Shown here piece by piece: positions 54,850 to 64,000 of a DNA stretch of 64,000 nucleotides. Both the position numbers and the translations under genes were made by a program. A model generated the notes under the pieces. The model was not told the origin of the DNA. It ran no database searches and saw only the letters and a program-made list of their open reading frames with translations. The stretch is from Bryoerythrophyllum caledonicum. Its lineage: Eukaryota; Streptophyta; Bryopsida; Pottiales; Pottiaceae. The stretch spans positions 21,462,462 through 21,526,461 of the forward strand of contig OZ020517.1 of the NCBI GenBank assembly GCA_963971425.1. The letters run 5' to 3'. Position 1 is the first letter of the stretch. The number at the start of each line of letters is the position of its first letter.

Positions 54850-55960
54850 ACCACATACGATACATGTCTTTGCAACCTTGGTAACAACAAAGCCCCAGGC
54901 CCAGACCACATTCCAAACTCAATACTCAAAAACATGCCCCCAAGATTCCATAAACTATTATTCCTATTCTTCTATGACTGTTACAAACAAAAACAAATAC
55001 CTAGAGCATGGAAATCAAGTACAACAATTCTACTATACAAAAAAGGCGATCCATCTATACTACCCAACCATAGGCCAATTGCACTAGCCAACACAATATA
55101 CAAACTCTTCACTAGTACACTCACCTCTCTACTATCCTCATACTATTCTCATACGGTGAAAAATTCAAAATCCTACATGATAGCCAAGAAGGATTTAGAG
55201 CAAAAAGAAGTACCACTAGACAAATACAAACTATATAGCCGCACTAGAAGACGCAAGATTCACAAACCAAGATGTATACATACTGTACGTCGACTTCAAA
55301 AACGCCTTTGGCTCAATAGACCATGGCCGACTACTAGCAATAATGTTGGACCTTGGTTACCTAAAAGATGCAACTACATTGGTTGGAAACATATACTCTC
55401 AATCATCTACTTGCTATGCCGGTGACACTTTGGGAAATCAAAACCTATACCCATCCTAAGAGGAACCATACAAGGGGATACCCTTAGCCCATACCTATTC
55501 ATTATATTCTTAGAACCACTACTCAGATGGCTAGAACGAGGCAACAATGGATACACTTTTGGCACTTCACAAGTCACAATAAACTCTGTCGCATACGCGG
55601 ATGACCTCGCCACCACAACTAAAAATATTAAATCTATTCAAATACAACTCAACAAAATTGATAGATATTGCAAATGGACCGGAATGGATGTAGGTGTCCC
55701 AAAATGTGCCGCTACCGGGTGCCCAAACAAATCCAAACTGAACCCTACCACCTTCAAAGCCCTAATGCAAACTTCCAACATCAATTACCGAAATCAACCG
55801 ATCCCCATACTATATCAAAATGAATCATACATATACTTGGGTACAAATCTTGTTCCCTCACTTAAATGGAAAATCCAAATCCACACCACAACGACGAAAC
55901 TCATCAAACAATGCAATGAACTAACAACATGCCCGGCCACCATGAAACAAAAAAATTAAA
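54850..55960 (+). pseudogene. LINE A reverse transcriptase
   Basis: The RT reads over more than one frame: NNKAPGPDHIPNSILKNMP, WKSSTTILLYKKGDPSILPN HRPIALANTIYKLF, then YVDFKNAFGSIDH (in another frame), ILRGTIQGDTLSPYLFIIFL, and SVAYADDLATTT with the catalytic YADD at about 55594. KCAATGCPN and YIYLGTNLVPSLKW complete the palm and thumb region. Several frameshifts mean no full enzyme can be made. Confidence 0.85.
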
Positions 55961-58140
55961 ATGATTGATACAGTACTACGCCGAGGTGTGGCATACAGTT
56001 TCTATGGTGTACCATGCTCTATGCCTGCTATCAAAAAACTTGATAAAAAAATAATAGCCGTACAAAAAACCGTATGTGGATTACCAAAATGTATGTCAAA
56101 TGCAATAACCCAACTCCTACATAACTTATTTGGGCTAGAAGCTTTCTCCCTCAAAAACGCATACCTCCGATGTATAGGTGAACAACTACAAAATGCCTTA
56201 AATGATACAGGAAGACTTGGAAAAATATATTATGGACTAACTCATTATGTCCTTGCCCAATTTGGTGGCGCCAGAAACATACCAAGAATTAAAACAAGTG
56301 ACAGCATAAGATCACCGATAACAAGAACATTCTTCTTATTAAAACACATAGCTAAAGTCCACCTCAAAAGTACACTTCCAAACTTCCTCATTAATCCTAC
56401 ACCACAAGAAATGTTATGGCGCCAAGAAATACTAAATCACAACACACTCAATGCTAATCTCTCCCAAAAACTTCTTAAAAAACTCCTCACAAAAAACATC
56501 TATGAACTGAAACAAATCACTCTACCTAACGGCACACACATCATGAAGGATGAGGATTTCAAAGCCCACCACTTCACCCCATCCAAACTAGTAAAGAGTG
56601 CTCTAAATATTGCTAAACAATTTTTTTGCCACCCAACATGCCCCACCACATGCCAGACCCCTTGTAACATACACCCATCCTCCTATATACTTCAAGATTC
56701 ATACATCACCATCAACAACAACATCACTCCTAGAAATATTCCCCTACCAATCTTCCCCTCTAACCCCCCACATCCGCACCATCCCCGGCCCCCAACATAC
56801 ATCCTCAAAAGCCCTACCACATATCCCATTAATAACATCATACACCATAAACATATCCAACACACATAAAAAATAATATACAAAATACCTACACAAAATA
56901 CCTATGCCAATGGCAACACAATGATAATACATACAACAAATGGCTTCCCCAAAGAGCCCTTTTTCCACGACACGACACCAATACCTCCACGCACAACATC
57001 GAAAAATTAAAACAATACTACCAAAAAGCTCAAAACAAAATCTACTCGGACATCATCTAAGCCCACCACCCCCAAGAACAATTCCCAGACTCAAGATCTG
57101 TAACACCACCCATAATTATCCCACTCTTAAAAATCCAAACATTAGAATGTAACCCCGAAAATGATATCCTTACATTCTCAAATACAATGGATAACAATCA
57201 AGCACATCTATATAAAATGGATAACAATCAAGCACATCTATATGAAGAAAATGGCCGACATTTACACACTATCCCCATTACTCGACTCCAATGGCTATGA
57301 AACCAATACAGTACTAAACTACAAACTCCTACTAACATTGAACCAACGACCCAACCCTTTGAAACCGAACTAATTTGGCTATACCAAAGGTATAAATACC
57401 GAATACCTAAAAAAAACCCTCTCAAAAATGCGCAATACACAATATCCACCCCCATTTTAAACTCACTAATCTCATCCTTTAACATCGAACAATCATACTT
57501 TTCTTCCCTGGTCACATGTTCTACCAAACTAAAAAAATTCTACTTACCCTTTGAAAGGGACAAAATATTCGGATCCTTGGGAAAAGCCTATGACAACAAA
57601 TGGACCGGTAAAGGAATAGCTCACCCCCACAACAAGAAGGAAATGGAACAAGCAGTACATTGGGCCCGACTTGCTTCCAAACATGACCCGCATAACACAG
57701 GTACAATCATCATCACACCAAACAACAATTGGTACCAAAACAACAACCAATACTCAGACCCATTTCCAGACTCCCATATCATTGCAATATTTGAGGCAGA
57801 CTCAATACCATACGAAGAACCTACGATCCCACCCGAGCTAAAAAAACCCCGAATCGAGCTATCTACATTACAAATACTATATATCCACCACCAGAACCAA
57901 ACCATTGGCACCCTAGAGCAATTTGCTGAACTTACCTCCATATCGGACAATTTAAACATACGCCGATTATACACAAAATTGGCCCCACCAACACCGATAC
58001 AAATCCCCGTAAACCGAAGCAAAAACTGGTCAAAACTGGTCAAAACTAAAATATGTCAACAATACACTAAACTACTTTGTCACACCCCCCCTCTTCCAAA
58101 CTATCCAACTCATACCACACCAAAATTTAACCCCAACACA
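55961..58140 (+). pseudogene. LINE A region between RT and RNase H
   Basis: The open frame 55961-56869 continues the thumb/connection (MIDTVLRRGVAYSFYGVPCS, LLHNLFGLEAFSLKNAYLRC). Beyond it, 56.9-58.1 kb contains shorter frames with no known domain (for example KFYLPFERDKIFGSLGKAYD in 57.54-58.14). A 33-bp direct repeat (ATGGATAACAATCAAGCACA TCTATATAA) lies at about 57187-57245. Confidence 0.55.
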
Positions 58141-58146
58141 TAGCTA

Positions 58147-58759
58147 TTACACCGATGGCTCCTTTAAACCACGAGAACAAATTAGCCCAGGATCTTGGCG
58201 CAGAGAAAAAGCTGGCTATGGCATTTATGATTCTACCAAGGAAATTAAGCTGGCCAAAAGACTCCATGGACTACAAAATATCCTTAGAGCAGAACTCATG
58301 GCCATTCACAAAACACTACAAGTCATCACAACAAAATACAATAATGAACCCGCACATATATTCACCGATTGTATAAATGCACTCTACCTACTAAACACCC
58401 AAATAACACACCCTACTCTTCACAATAGTCACCCCGACCAAACCATATTAATGTCAATGGTCCAAATGTTACAAAATCGAACACAAATCACAACCCTCCA
58501 CAAAGTAAGAGCCCATGCCAATATTGATGGCAACGAACAAGCAGACAAACTAGCAAAAGAGGCCGAGAAAAAGCACACAAAAATGCCAAAGACTCACACG
58601 AACATGCCCATGCCACCCCATACTACTTTCAAAAAGAAGATTGGCCTTCCAAAGAAGACACCCCCGACAAAGGCCCGATCAAATTTCTGGGCAAATATCT
58701 CAAAAAACAAGACCTCTACAACAACCTTGATACAATCTCAGATAACTTCCCTAACATAG
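58147..58759 (+). pseudogene. LINE A RNase H domain
   Basis: HSYYTDGSFKPREQ carries the first Asp, ILRAELMAIHKTL the Glu, AHIFTDCINALYLL the second Asp, and KVRAHANIDGNEQADKLAKE the His/Asp end. This is the complete DEDD set of a type I RNase H, in one frame from the first Asp to the end. It would remove the RNA strand during second-strand synthesis. The same domain is found in LINE B with near-identical text. Confidence 0.85.
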
Positions 58760-58799
58760 AAAAATGGACTAACAACAACGACATAGACAATGAACTCTC

Positions 58800-59608
58800 T
58801 ACAAATTTTTGGAAAAAACCCATCATAACCGATTCACAAATCACATGCCTTATCAAATTCCGCACCGGTCAATACATGGGAAATGCTCGCAAACAACTCT
58901 TCTTTGGAATAGAAAGATTCCCATCCATAACATGCCCCATATGCTCTTCAACGGACCCCGACACATGGCTTCATGTTCTTCTCAAATGCCAAAACCACCA
59001 CATACACTCTCTAATTGTTAAAAGACATAATAAAGTGATATGGGAAGTCCGAAAACTAATCACCTCCTACAATAAATCGAGATGTTTTATAACTAATGAA
59101 CGCTGGCACTTTTAATAACAATCCACAAGAAAATACGGTCCCCCCTTGGCTACTCTCATGTTCATGTATGACTCAAAGATGTCATTGCAACGCTAGGCTC
59201 AAACCGGACATCCTTTGTGTTAAAGGTATACCATATAATGACCCACCACCCAATAACATCAACCAAGACTACACCATTCAATTCATTGAATTCACATATT
59301 GCAACGATAGATTTTCCCCCAAAACAATTCAAAATAAAATAGATAAATACCAACCCCTTATTGACGACATCATTGCCCTCGGATGGAAGGTGGACCCCTT
59401 GATTGTAATCACATCTGGCGCTCGTGCCACCACCTTTATCCCATCTATGAAAACTCTAGAAGATACATTCAAAATTCCCATTGAAACAATCAAAAACACC
59501 TTTCAAAACATCAACACCATCGCTACTCAATATGCCATGTCCATTTTACTACATAAACGCAAAATTGAAAACAACCAAGCCCTTCCCGATACACAAGACC
59601 CCCCTTAA
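58800..59608 (+). pseudogene. LINE A zinc knuckle and PD-(D/E)XK-like C-terminal domain
   Basis: SFPSITCPICSSTDPDTWLH then VLLKC (58932-58989) is a CCHC knuckle of the kind next to restriction-like endonucleases. After a short break, RLKPDILCVKGIPYN (about 59195), FIEFTYCND (59278) and KIDKYQPLIDDIIALGWKVD (59338) form a PD..ExT..K pattern typical of PD-(D/E)XK nucleases; VITSGARATTFIPSM fits the last strand. The ORF ends at TAA 59606-59608. Having both AP-type and restriction-like endonucleases is known from Dualen/RandI LINEs; here the assignment is by eye only. Confidence 0.6.
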
Positions 59609-59898
59609 TTTCTTTCCCCCGCTTCGATTTGTTTTGATTGGTTGGTATTGTGGTTCTTGGCTACTCGCTTGGTTGGTTTGTGGTTTCTGGCTACTTGCTT
59701 GATTAGTTGGATGTTTAGTTGGTTGGGTGTTTTGCTTGGCGGACTTCTAGCTACCCGTTACATAGTGTCTACCCTCGAAAGGGGGAAGTAGTTCCAACTT
59801 ATTAATTCCTTGTCCGGTGGGCATGGTCTTAGTAGTGGAACAAACAGACACTATATTCACGCCGGTCCCCTTCCGGGAGCCGGCGTTCTTCTTCTTCT

Positions 59899-61048
59899 AG
59901 TTATTCTTTGAGGATGTACTACGTATACTTGTTTTAGTGTATGTTTTTTGTTTATTTGATATTGGTTAGGACTCTTGATTTGTTGTGGTTATTGATCTTT
60001 CTATACACAATACGGAGTTCTTTATATATTTATTGTTTTAAAGTTGTTTTATAAATATTCCAATGTTATTTTCTAGTGATTGTTTAGGTATTACACAATT
60101 ATTCAATAGTTATTATGATAATTTTTTAGTTATTATCATCATGATTCATTAGTTTTTACACAGTGATTACCGAGTTCTTTAATACTTTTTAAATCATTAT
60201 TGAATAGGTGTATTGTAGATGTTGTATAGTTAATTTCCAGATATAGTTTGGCTATTAAGCAGTTATTTTTGAGTTGATAAGACCTAATTATTAGTTATTA
60301 AATAAGTGATTGTGGAGTAAATATCTAGTAATTACATAGTTACTTGCTAGTGATTACATAGTGATAAGGAGTTATTTTGAAGTGAATTTATTAGTTATTT
60401 AATACTTATGTAAAAGGCTTGGGTACACGATATGCGCCCAAAAACCCATACATGCATAGTGATTTGTTTACAAGTACTATAGTAAATTATTAGTGATGTA
60501 TTGTCTGGTTCAACAAAAAGCTCCAAAGTCCAAGTCGGAACAAAGTACCAAACTTCTTACCAATACCAAAAAATACATGCCTAATGAAAAACTAACCTTC
60601 AATTATGATTGAGCTTCAAGACTTGGGTATCTCAAAGTGCATTTCCACCAATAGCATCACCAACCTTGTATTGATCAGTGTCGAAATTTGCGTGGATGAG
60701 GTCCACATTTGCAGTGAATACACCTTTCATGCCCACATTTTTTGAAATATTTTTATTGTGCCACTCGTGTTCCTCTGGGATGTTGCTAACCCTGGCCCAA
60801 GCCACTTTCTCCCGCTTGTTTATTGGATTCATAAGAGTTGCCAAATCTCCCTGATGGAATTGCTAGAACACCAAACACAATTGCAATTAAACAATTCATG
60901 CAAAAGATTACAATACAATGACTATATATTTATAACATTGTAGAAGAAGAACGCCGGTTCCCAAAGGAGACGAGCGTGAATATAGTGTTTGTTTGTTCCA
61001 CTACTAAGACCATGTCCATCGGACAAGGAATTAGTAAGCTGGAACTAC
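59899..61048. repeat. 1,150-bp duplicated block, copy 2
   Basis: It is the same as 28479-29628 in length and order with about five base changes. It starts directly at the (CTT)n tail of LINE A and ends inside LINE B, so it is bracketed by two LINE 3' ends. Confidence 0.95.
60632..60850 (-). pseudogene. Exon piece resembling plant Transposase_24, copy 2
   Basis: Identical to the - strand exon at 29212-29430 except Ser to Pro (VSNIPEEHEW). It has the same acceptor and the same stop. It is too short to be functional alone. Confidence 0.4.
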
Positions 61049-61196
61049 TTGCCCCTTTCGAGGGTAGACACTATGTAACGGGTAGCGAGAAACCAACCAA
61101 GCAAACAACCAACCGACCAACCAACCAACTAACCAAGCAAGTAGCCAAAAAACCACAAAACCAACCAATCAAGATAAATCAAGGCGCAAGGAGTAT

Positions 61197-62117
61197 TTAA
61201 GGGGAGTCTTGTGTATCGGGAAGGGCTTGGTTGTTTTCAATTTTGCGTTTATGTAGTAAAATGGACATAGCATATTGAATAGCGATGGTGTTAATGTTTT
61301 TAAAGGTGGTTTTAATTGTTTTGATGGGTATTTTGAAGGTAACTTCTAGAGTTTTCATAGATGGGATAAAGGTGGTGGCACAAGCACCAAATGTGATTAC
61401 AATAAAGGGGTCCACCTTCCATCTAAGGGCAATGATGTCGTCAATGAGGGGTTGGTATTTATCTATTTTGTTTTGAATTGTTTCCGGGAAAAATCTATCG
61501 TTGCAATATGTAAATTCAAAGAATTGAATGGTGTAGTCTTGGTTAATGTGATCAAGTGGTGGATCATTATATGGTAAACCTCTAACACAAAGTATGTCCG
61601 GTTTTAACCTAGCATTGCAATGACAACGTTGAGTCTCACATGAACATGGGAGTAACCAAGGAGGGACCGTATTTTCTTGTGGCTTGTTATTAAAGGTGTC
61701 GGCCTTCATTAATATAAAACATCTCGATTTGTTGTAGGAGGTGATTAGTTTTCGGACTTCCCATATCACTTTATTATGTCTTTTAACAATTAGAGAGTGT
61801 ATGTGGTGGTTTTGGCATTTGAGAAGAACATGAAGCCATGTGTCGGGGTCCGTTGAAGAGCATATGGGGCATGTTATGGATGGGAATCTTTCTATTCCAA
61901 AGAAGAGTTGTTTGCGAGCATTTCCCATATATTGACCAGTACGGAATTTGATGAGGCATTTCATTTGTGAGTCTGAAATGATGGGGTTTTTCCAAAAATT
62001 TGTAAAGAGTTCATTGTCTATGTTGTTATTGTTAGTCCATTTTTCTATGTTGTGAATATTTTCTGAGATTGTGTCAAGGTTGTTGAAGAGGTCTTGCTTT
62101 TTGAGATATTTGCCCAA
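61197..62117 (-). CDS. LINE B zinc knuckle and PD-(D/E)XK-like domain (306 codons open)
   Basis: The frame reads MGKYLKKQDLFNNLDTISEN, then CLIKFRTGQYMGNARKQLFF, CPICSSTDPDTWLHVLLKC, RLKPDILCVRGLPYNDPP, IQFFEFTYCNDRFFPETIQN and KIDKYQPLIDDIIALRWKVD, ending ALPDTQDSP. It shows the true continuous order of RNase H end, knuckle and nuclease-like domain. PD, E-x-T and K are all kept, so the family was recently under selection for this domain. Confidence 0.65.
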   Translation of the reverse strand: MGKYLKKQDLFNNLDTISENIHNIEKWTNNNNIDNELFTNFWKNPIISDSQMKCLIKFRTGQYMGNARKQLFFGIERFPSITCPICSSTDPDTWLHVLLKCQNHHIHSLIVKRHNKVIWEVRKLITSYNKSRCFILMKADTFNNKPQENTVPPWLLPCSCETQRCHCNARLKPDILCVRGLPYNDPPLDHINQDYTIQFFEFTYCNDRFFPETIQNKIDKYQPLIDDIIALRWKVDPFIVITFGACATTFIPSMKTLEVTFKIPIKTIKTTFKNINTIAIQYAMSILLHKRKIENNQALPDTQDSP

Positions 62118-62121
62118 AAAT

Positions 62122-62750
62122 CTAATCGGGCCTTTGTCGGAGATATCTTCTTTGGAAGGCTAATCTTCTTTTTGAAAGTAGTATGGGATAGCATGGGCAT
62201 GTTCGTGTGGGTCTTTGGCCTTTTCGTGTTTTTTCTCGGCCTTCTTTTGCTAATATATTTGCTTGTTCGTTGCCATCAATATTGGCATGGGCTCTCACTT
62301 TGTGGAGGGTTGTGATTTGTGTTCGATTTTGTAACATTTGGACCATTGACATTAATATGGTTTGGTTGGGGTGGCTATTGTGAAGAGTAGGGTGTGATAT
62401 TTGAGTGTTTAGTAGGTAGAGTGCATTTATACAATCGGTGAATATATGTGCGGGTTCATTATTGTATTTTGTTGTGATGACTTGTAGTGTTTTGTGAATG
62501 GCCATGAGTTCTGCTCTAAGGATATTTTGTAGTCCATGGAGTCTTTTGGCTAGCTTAATTTCCTTGGTAGAATTATAAATGCCATAGCCAGCTTTTTCTC
62601 TGCGCCAAGATCCTGGGCTAATTTGTTCTCGTGGTTTAAAGGAGCCATCGGTGTAATAGCTATGTGTAGGGTTAAATTTTGGTGTGGTATGAGTTGGATA
62701 GTTTGAGAGAGGGGGCGGTGTGACAAAGTAGTTTGATGTATTGTTGACAT
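62122..62750 (-). pseudogene. LINE B RNase H domain
   Basis: MAIHKTLQVITTKYNNEPAH followed by IFTDCINALYLLNTQ and KVRAHANIDGNEQA match LINE A closely. HSYYTDGSF, which holds the first Asp, lies upstream near 62660, in another frame from the following text. Compared with LINE A, the end of the domain (ILAKEGREKTRKGQR) has shifted frame. Confidence 0.75.
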
Positions 62751-64000
62751 AGTTTAGTTTTGACCAGTTTTGACCAGTTTTTGCTTCGGTTTACGGGGAT
62801 TTGTATCGGTGTTGGTGGGGTCAATTTTGTGTATAATCGGCGTATGTTTAAATTGTCTGTTATGGAGGTAAGTTCAACAAGTTGTTCTAGGGTGCCAAGG
62901 GTTTGATTTTGATGATGGACACATAGTATTTGTAATGTAGATGGCTCTATTCAGGGTTTTCTTAGCTGAGATGGAATAGTAGGTTCTTCGTATGGTATTG
63001 CCTCAAATATTTCCATATCTGCCTCAAATAATGCAATGATATGGGAATCTGGAAATGGATTTGAGTGTTGGTTACTGTTTTGGTACCAATTGTTGTTCGG
63101 TGTGATTATGATTGTGTTTGTGTTATTTGGATCATGTTTGGCGGCAAGTCGAGCCCAATGTACTGCTTGTTCCATTTCCTTCTCGTTGTGGGGGTGAGCT
63201 ATACCATTACCGATCCATTTGTAGTCAAAGCCCTTTCCCAAGGATCCAAATATTTTGTCTCTGTCATAGGGTGAGTAGAATTTTTTTAGTTTGGTAGAAC
63301 ATGTGACCGGGGAAGAAAAGTATGATTGTTCGATGTTAAAGGATGAGATTAGTGAGTCTAAAATGGGAGTGGGTATTGTGTATTGCGCATTTTTGAGGGG
63401 GTCATTTTTTGGTATTCGGTATTTATATCTTTGGTATAGCCAAATTAATTCGGTTTCAAAGGGTTGGGTCGTTGGTTCGATGTTTGTAGGAGTTTGTAGT
63501 TTTGTATGGTATTGATTCCATAGCCATTGGAGTCGCGTAATGGGGATAGTGTGTAAATGTTGGCCATTTTTTTCATATAGATGTGCTTGATTGTTATTTA
63601 TTTTTATTGTGTTCGCGAGTGTAAGTATATCATTTTCGGGATTGCATTCTATTGCATAGATATTTAAGAGTGGAATAATTATGGGTGGTGTTACGGATCT
63701 TGAGTCTGATAATTATTCTTGGGGGTGGTGGTTTTGGATGATATCCGAGTACGTTATGTTTTGAGCTTTTTGGTAGTATTGTTTTAAATTTTCAATGTTA
63801 AGTGTGGAGGTTTTGGTGTCGTGACGTGGGAGAAGGTCTCTTTGGGGAAGCCATTTATTGTATGTATTCTTGTTGTGTTGCCATTGGCATAAATATTTTG
63901 TATAGGTATTTTGTATATTATTTGTGTCTGTGTGTTGTATATGTTTATGGTGTGAGATGTTATTAATGGGATATGTGGTAGGGTTTTTGGGATATATGTT

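Larger units (their letters stand above)
51400..59898 (+). mobile_element. LINE A: long non-LTR retrotransposon (~8.5 kb)
   Basis: A/C-rich + strand element. Order of parts: unrecognised 5' ORF region; 2A-like peptide (52513-52542); 202-codon segment; AP endonuclease (53.2-54.2 kb); reverse transcriptase (54.85-55.7 kb); RNase H (58.15-58.6 kb); CCHC knuckle (58.93-58.99 kb); PD-(D/E)XK-like end domain (59.16-59.6 kb); 3' UTR with GTTGGTT repeats and a (CTT)n tail. The RNase H and tail exclude an RTE type; the domain set recalls I-group or Dualen/RandI LINEs. Stops and frameshifts are spread over the whole body, so it is not active. The 5' edge is estimated from the composition change. Confidence 0.85.
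60941..64000 (-). mobile_element. LINE B: second copy of the LINE family, 3' part, runs off the window
   Basis: Reverse-strand partner of LINE A, tail to tail with it. From 3' to 5': (CTT)n tail at 60941, 3' UTR to 61196, PD-(D/E)XK-like plus knuckle ORF 61197-62117, RNase H 62122-62750, and upstream region 62.95-64.0 kb matching LINE A 56.85-57.9 kb. The 61197-62117 frame is open over 306 codons, where LINE A is broken once. The element leaves the window before the RT. Confidence 0.88.

Noticed and set aside
1-64000. tRNA or rRNA genes
   Set aside because: I looked for T-arm text (GGTTCGAATCC-like) and rRNA landmarks and saw none that folded; short matches such as GGTTCGAAAG at 43190 are coding.

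Overview
This window looks like nuclear DNA of a land plant, most likely a seedless one (moss, liverwort, lycophyte or fern). The grounds are GT..AG introns in AT-rich DNA, plant-type HVA22/DP1 genes, pieces of plant-like PRP17 and VPS13 genes, and a dense mix of plant transposons (CACTA, Mutator, PIF/Harbinger, pogo, LINE). I could run no database search; every family call is by eye from motifs.

Layout. (1) 0-7.4 kb: a multi-exon + strand gene (gene 1) whose exons join in phase and read as ParB-like, N6/N4 DNA-methyltransferase-like, coiled-coil and FCP1/HAD-phosphatase-like segments. It has three in-frame stops, and its introns and flanks carry about eleven copies of a short palindrome. (2) 7.6-16.4 kb: transposon debris. 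It holds exon pieces of VPS13, PRP17 and a cathepsin-X-like protease, two Mutator-type MITEs, a 2.65-kb element with arms of over 500 bp, and a decayed Harbinger transposase with a nested MITE. (3) 17.4-20.5 kb: two intronless, GC-rich HVA22-like genes in tandem on the - strand; these are the clearest intact genes. (4) 20.5-30 kb: AT-rich gene-poor DNA with a pogo-type deletion derivative and one copy of a 1,150-bp duplication. (5) 30-34.3 kb: the 5' part of an interrupted retroelement of uncertain family. (6) 34.6-38.6 kb: a - strand Mutator-like transposase gene with GCM-like and SWIM zinc motifs. (7) 39.1-45.6 kb: gene 2, a second ParB-like plus methyltransferase-like gene. One of its introns holds seven long hairpins spaced about 139 bp apart. 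(8) 47.3-51.1 kb: a small acidic ORF and gene 3 (two exons). The 2.4-kb intron of gene 3 is filled with two palindrome families and a CACTA insertion. (9) 51.4-64 kb: two LINEs tail to tail (A on +, B on -) around the second copy of the 1,150-bp duplication. They carry AP-endonuclease, reverse transcriptase, RNase H, a zinc knuckle and a C-terminal PD-(D/E)XK-like domain. A 2A-like GDIETNPGP peptide lies upstream of the endonuclease in copy A.

The strongest candidates for something new are: (a) the two ParB-methyltransferase-like genes, an architecture typical of phages and bacteria but here split by introns; (b) the palindromes, whose outer arms change in sequence yet stay self-complementary, including the 139-bp phased hairpin array; (c) the LINE combining a 2A-like peptide with two putative endonucleases.
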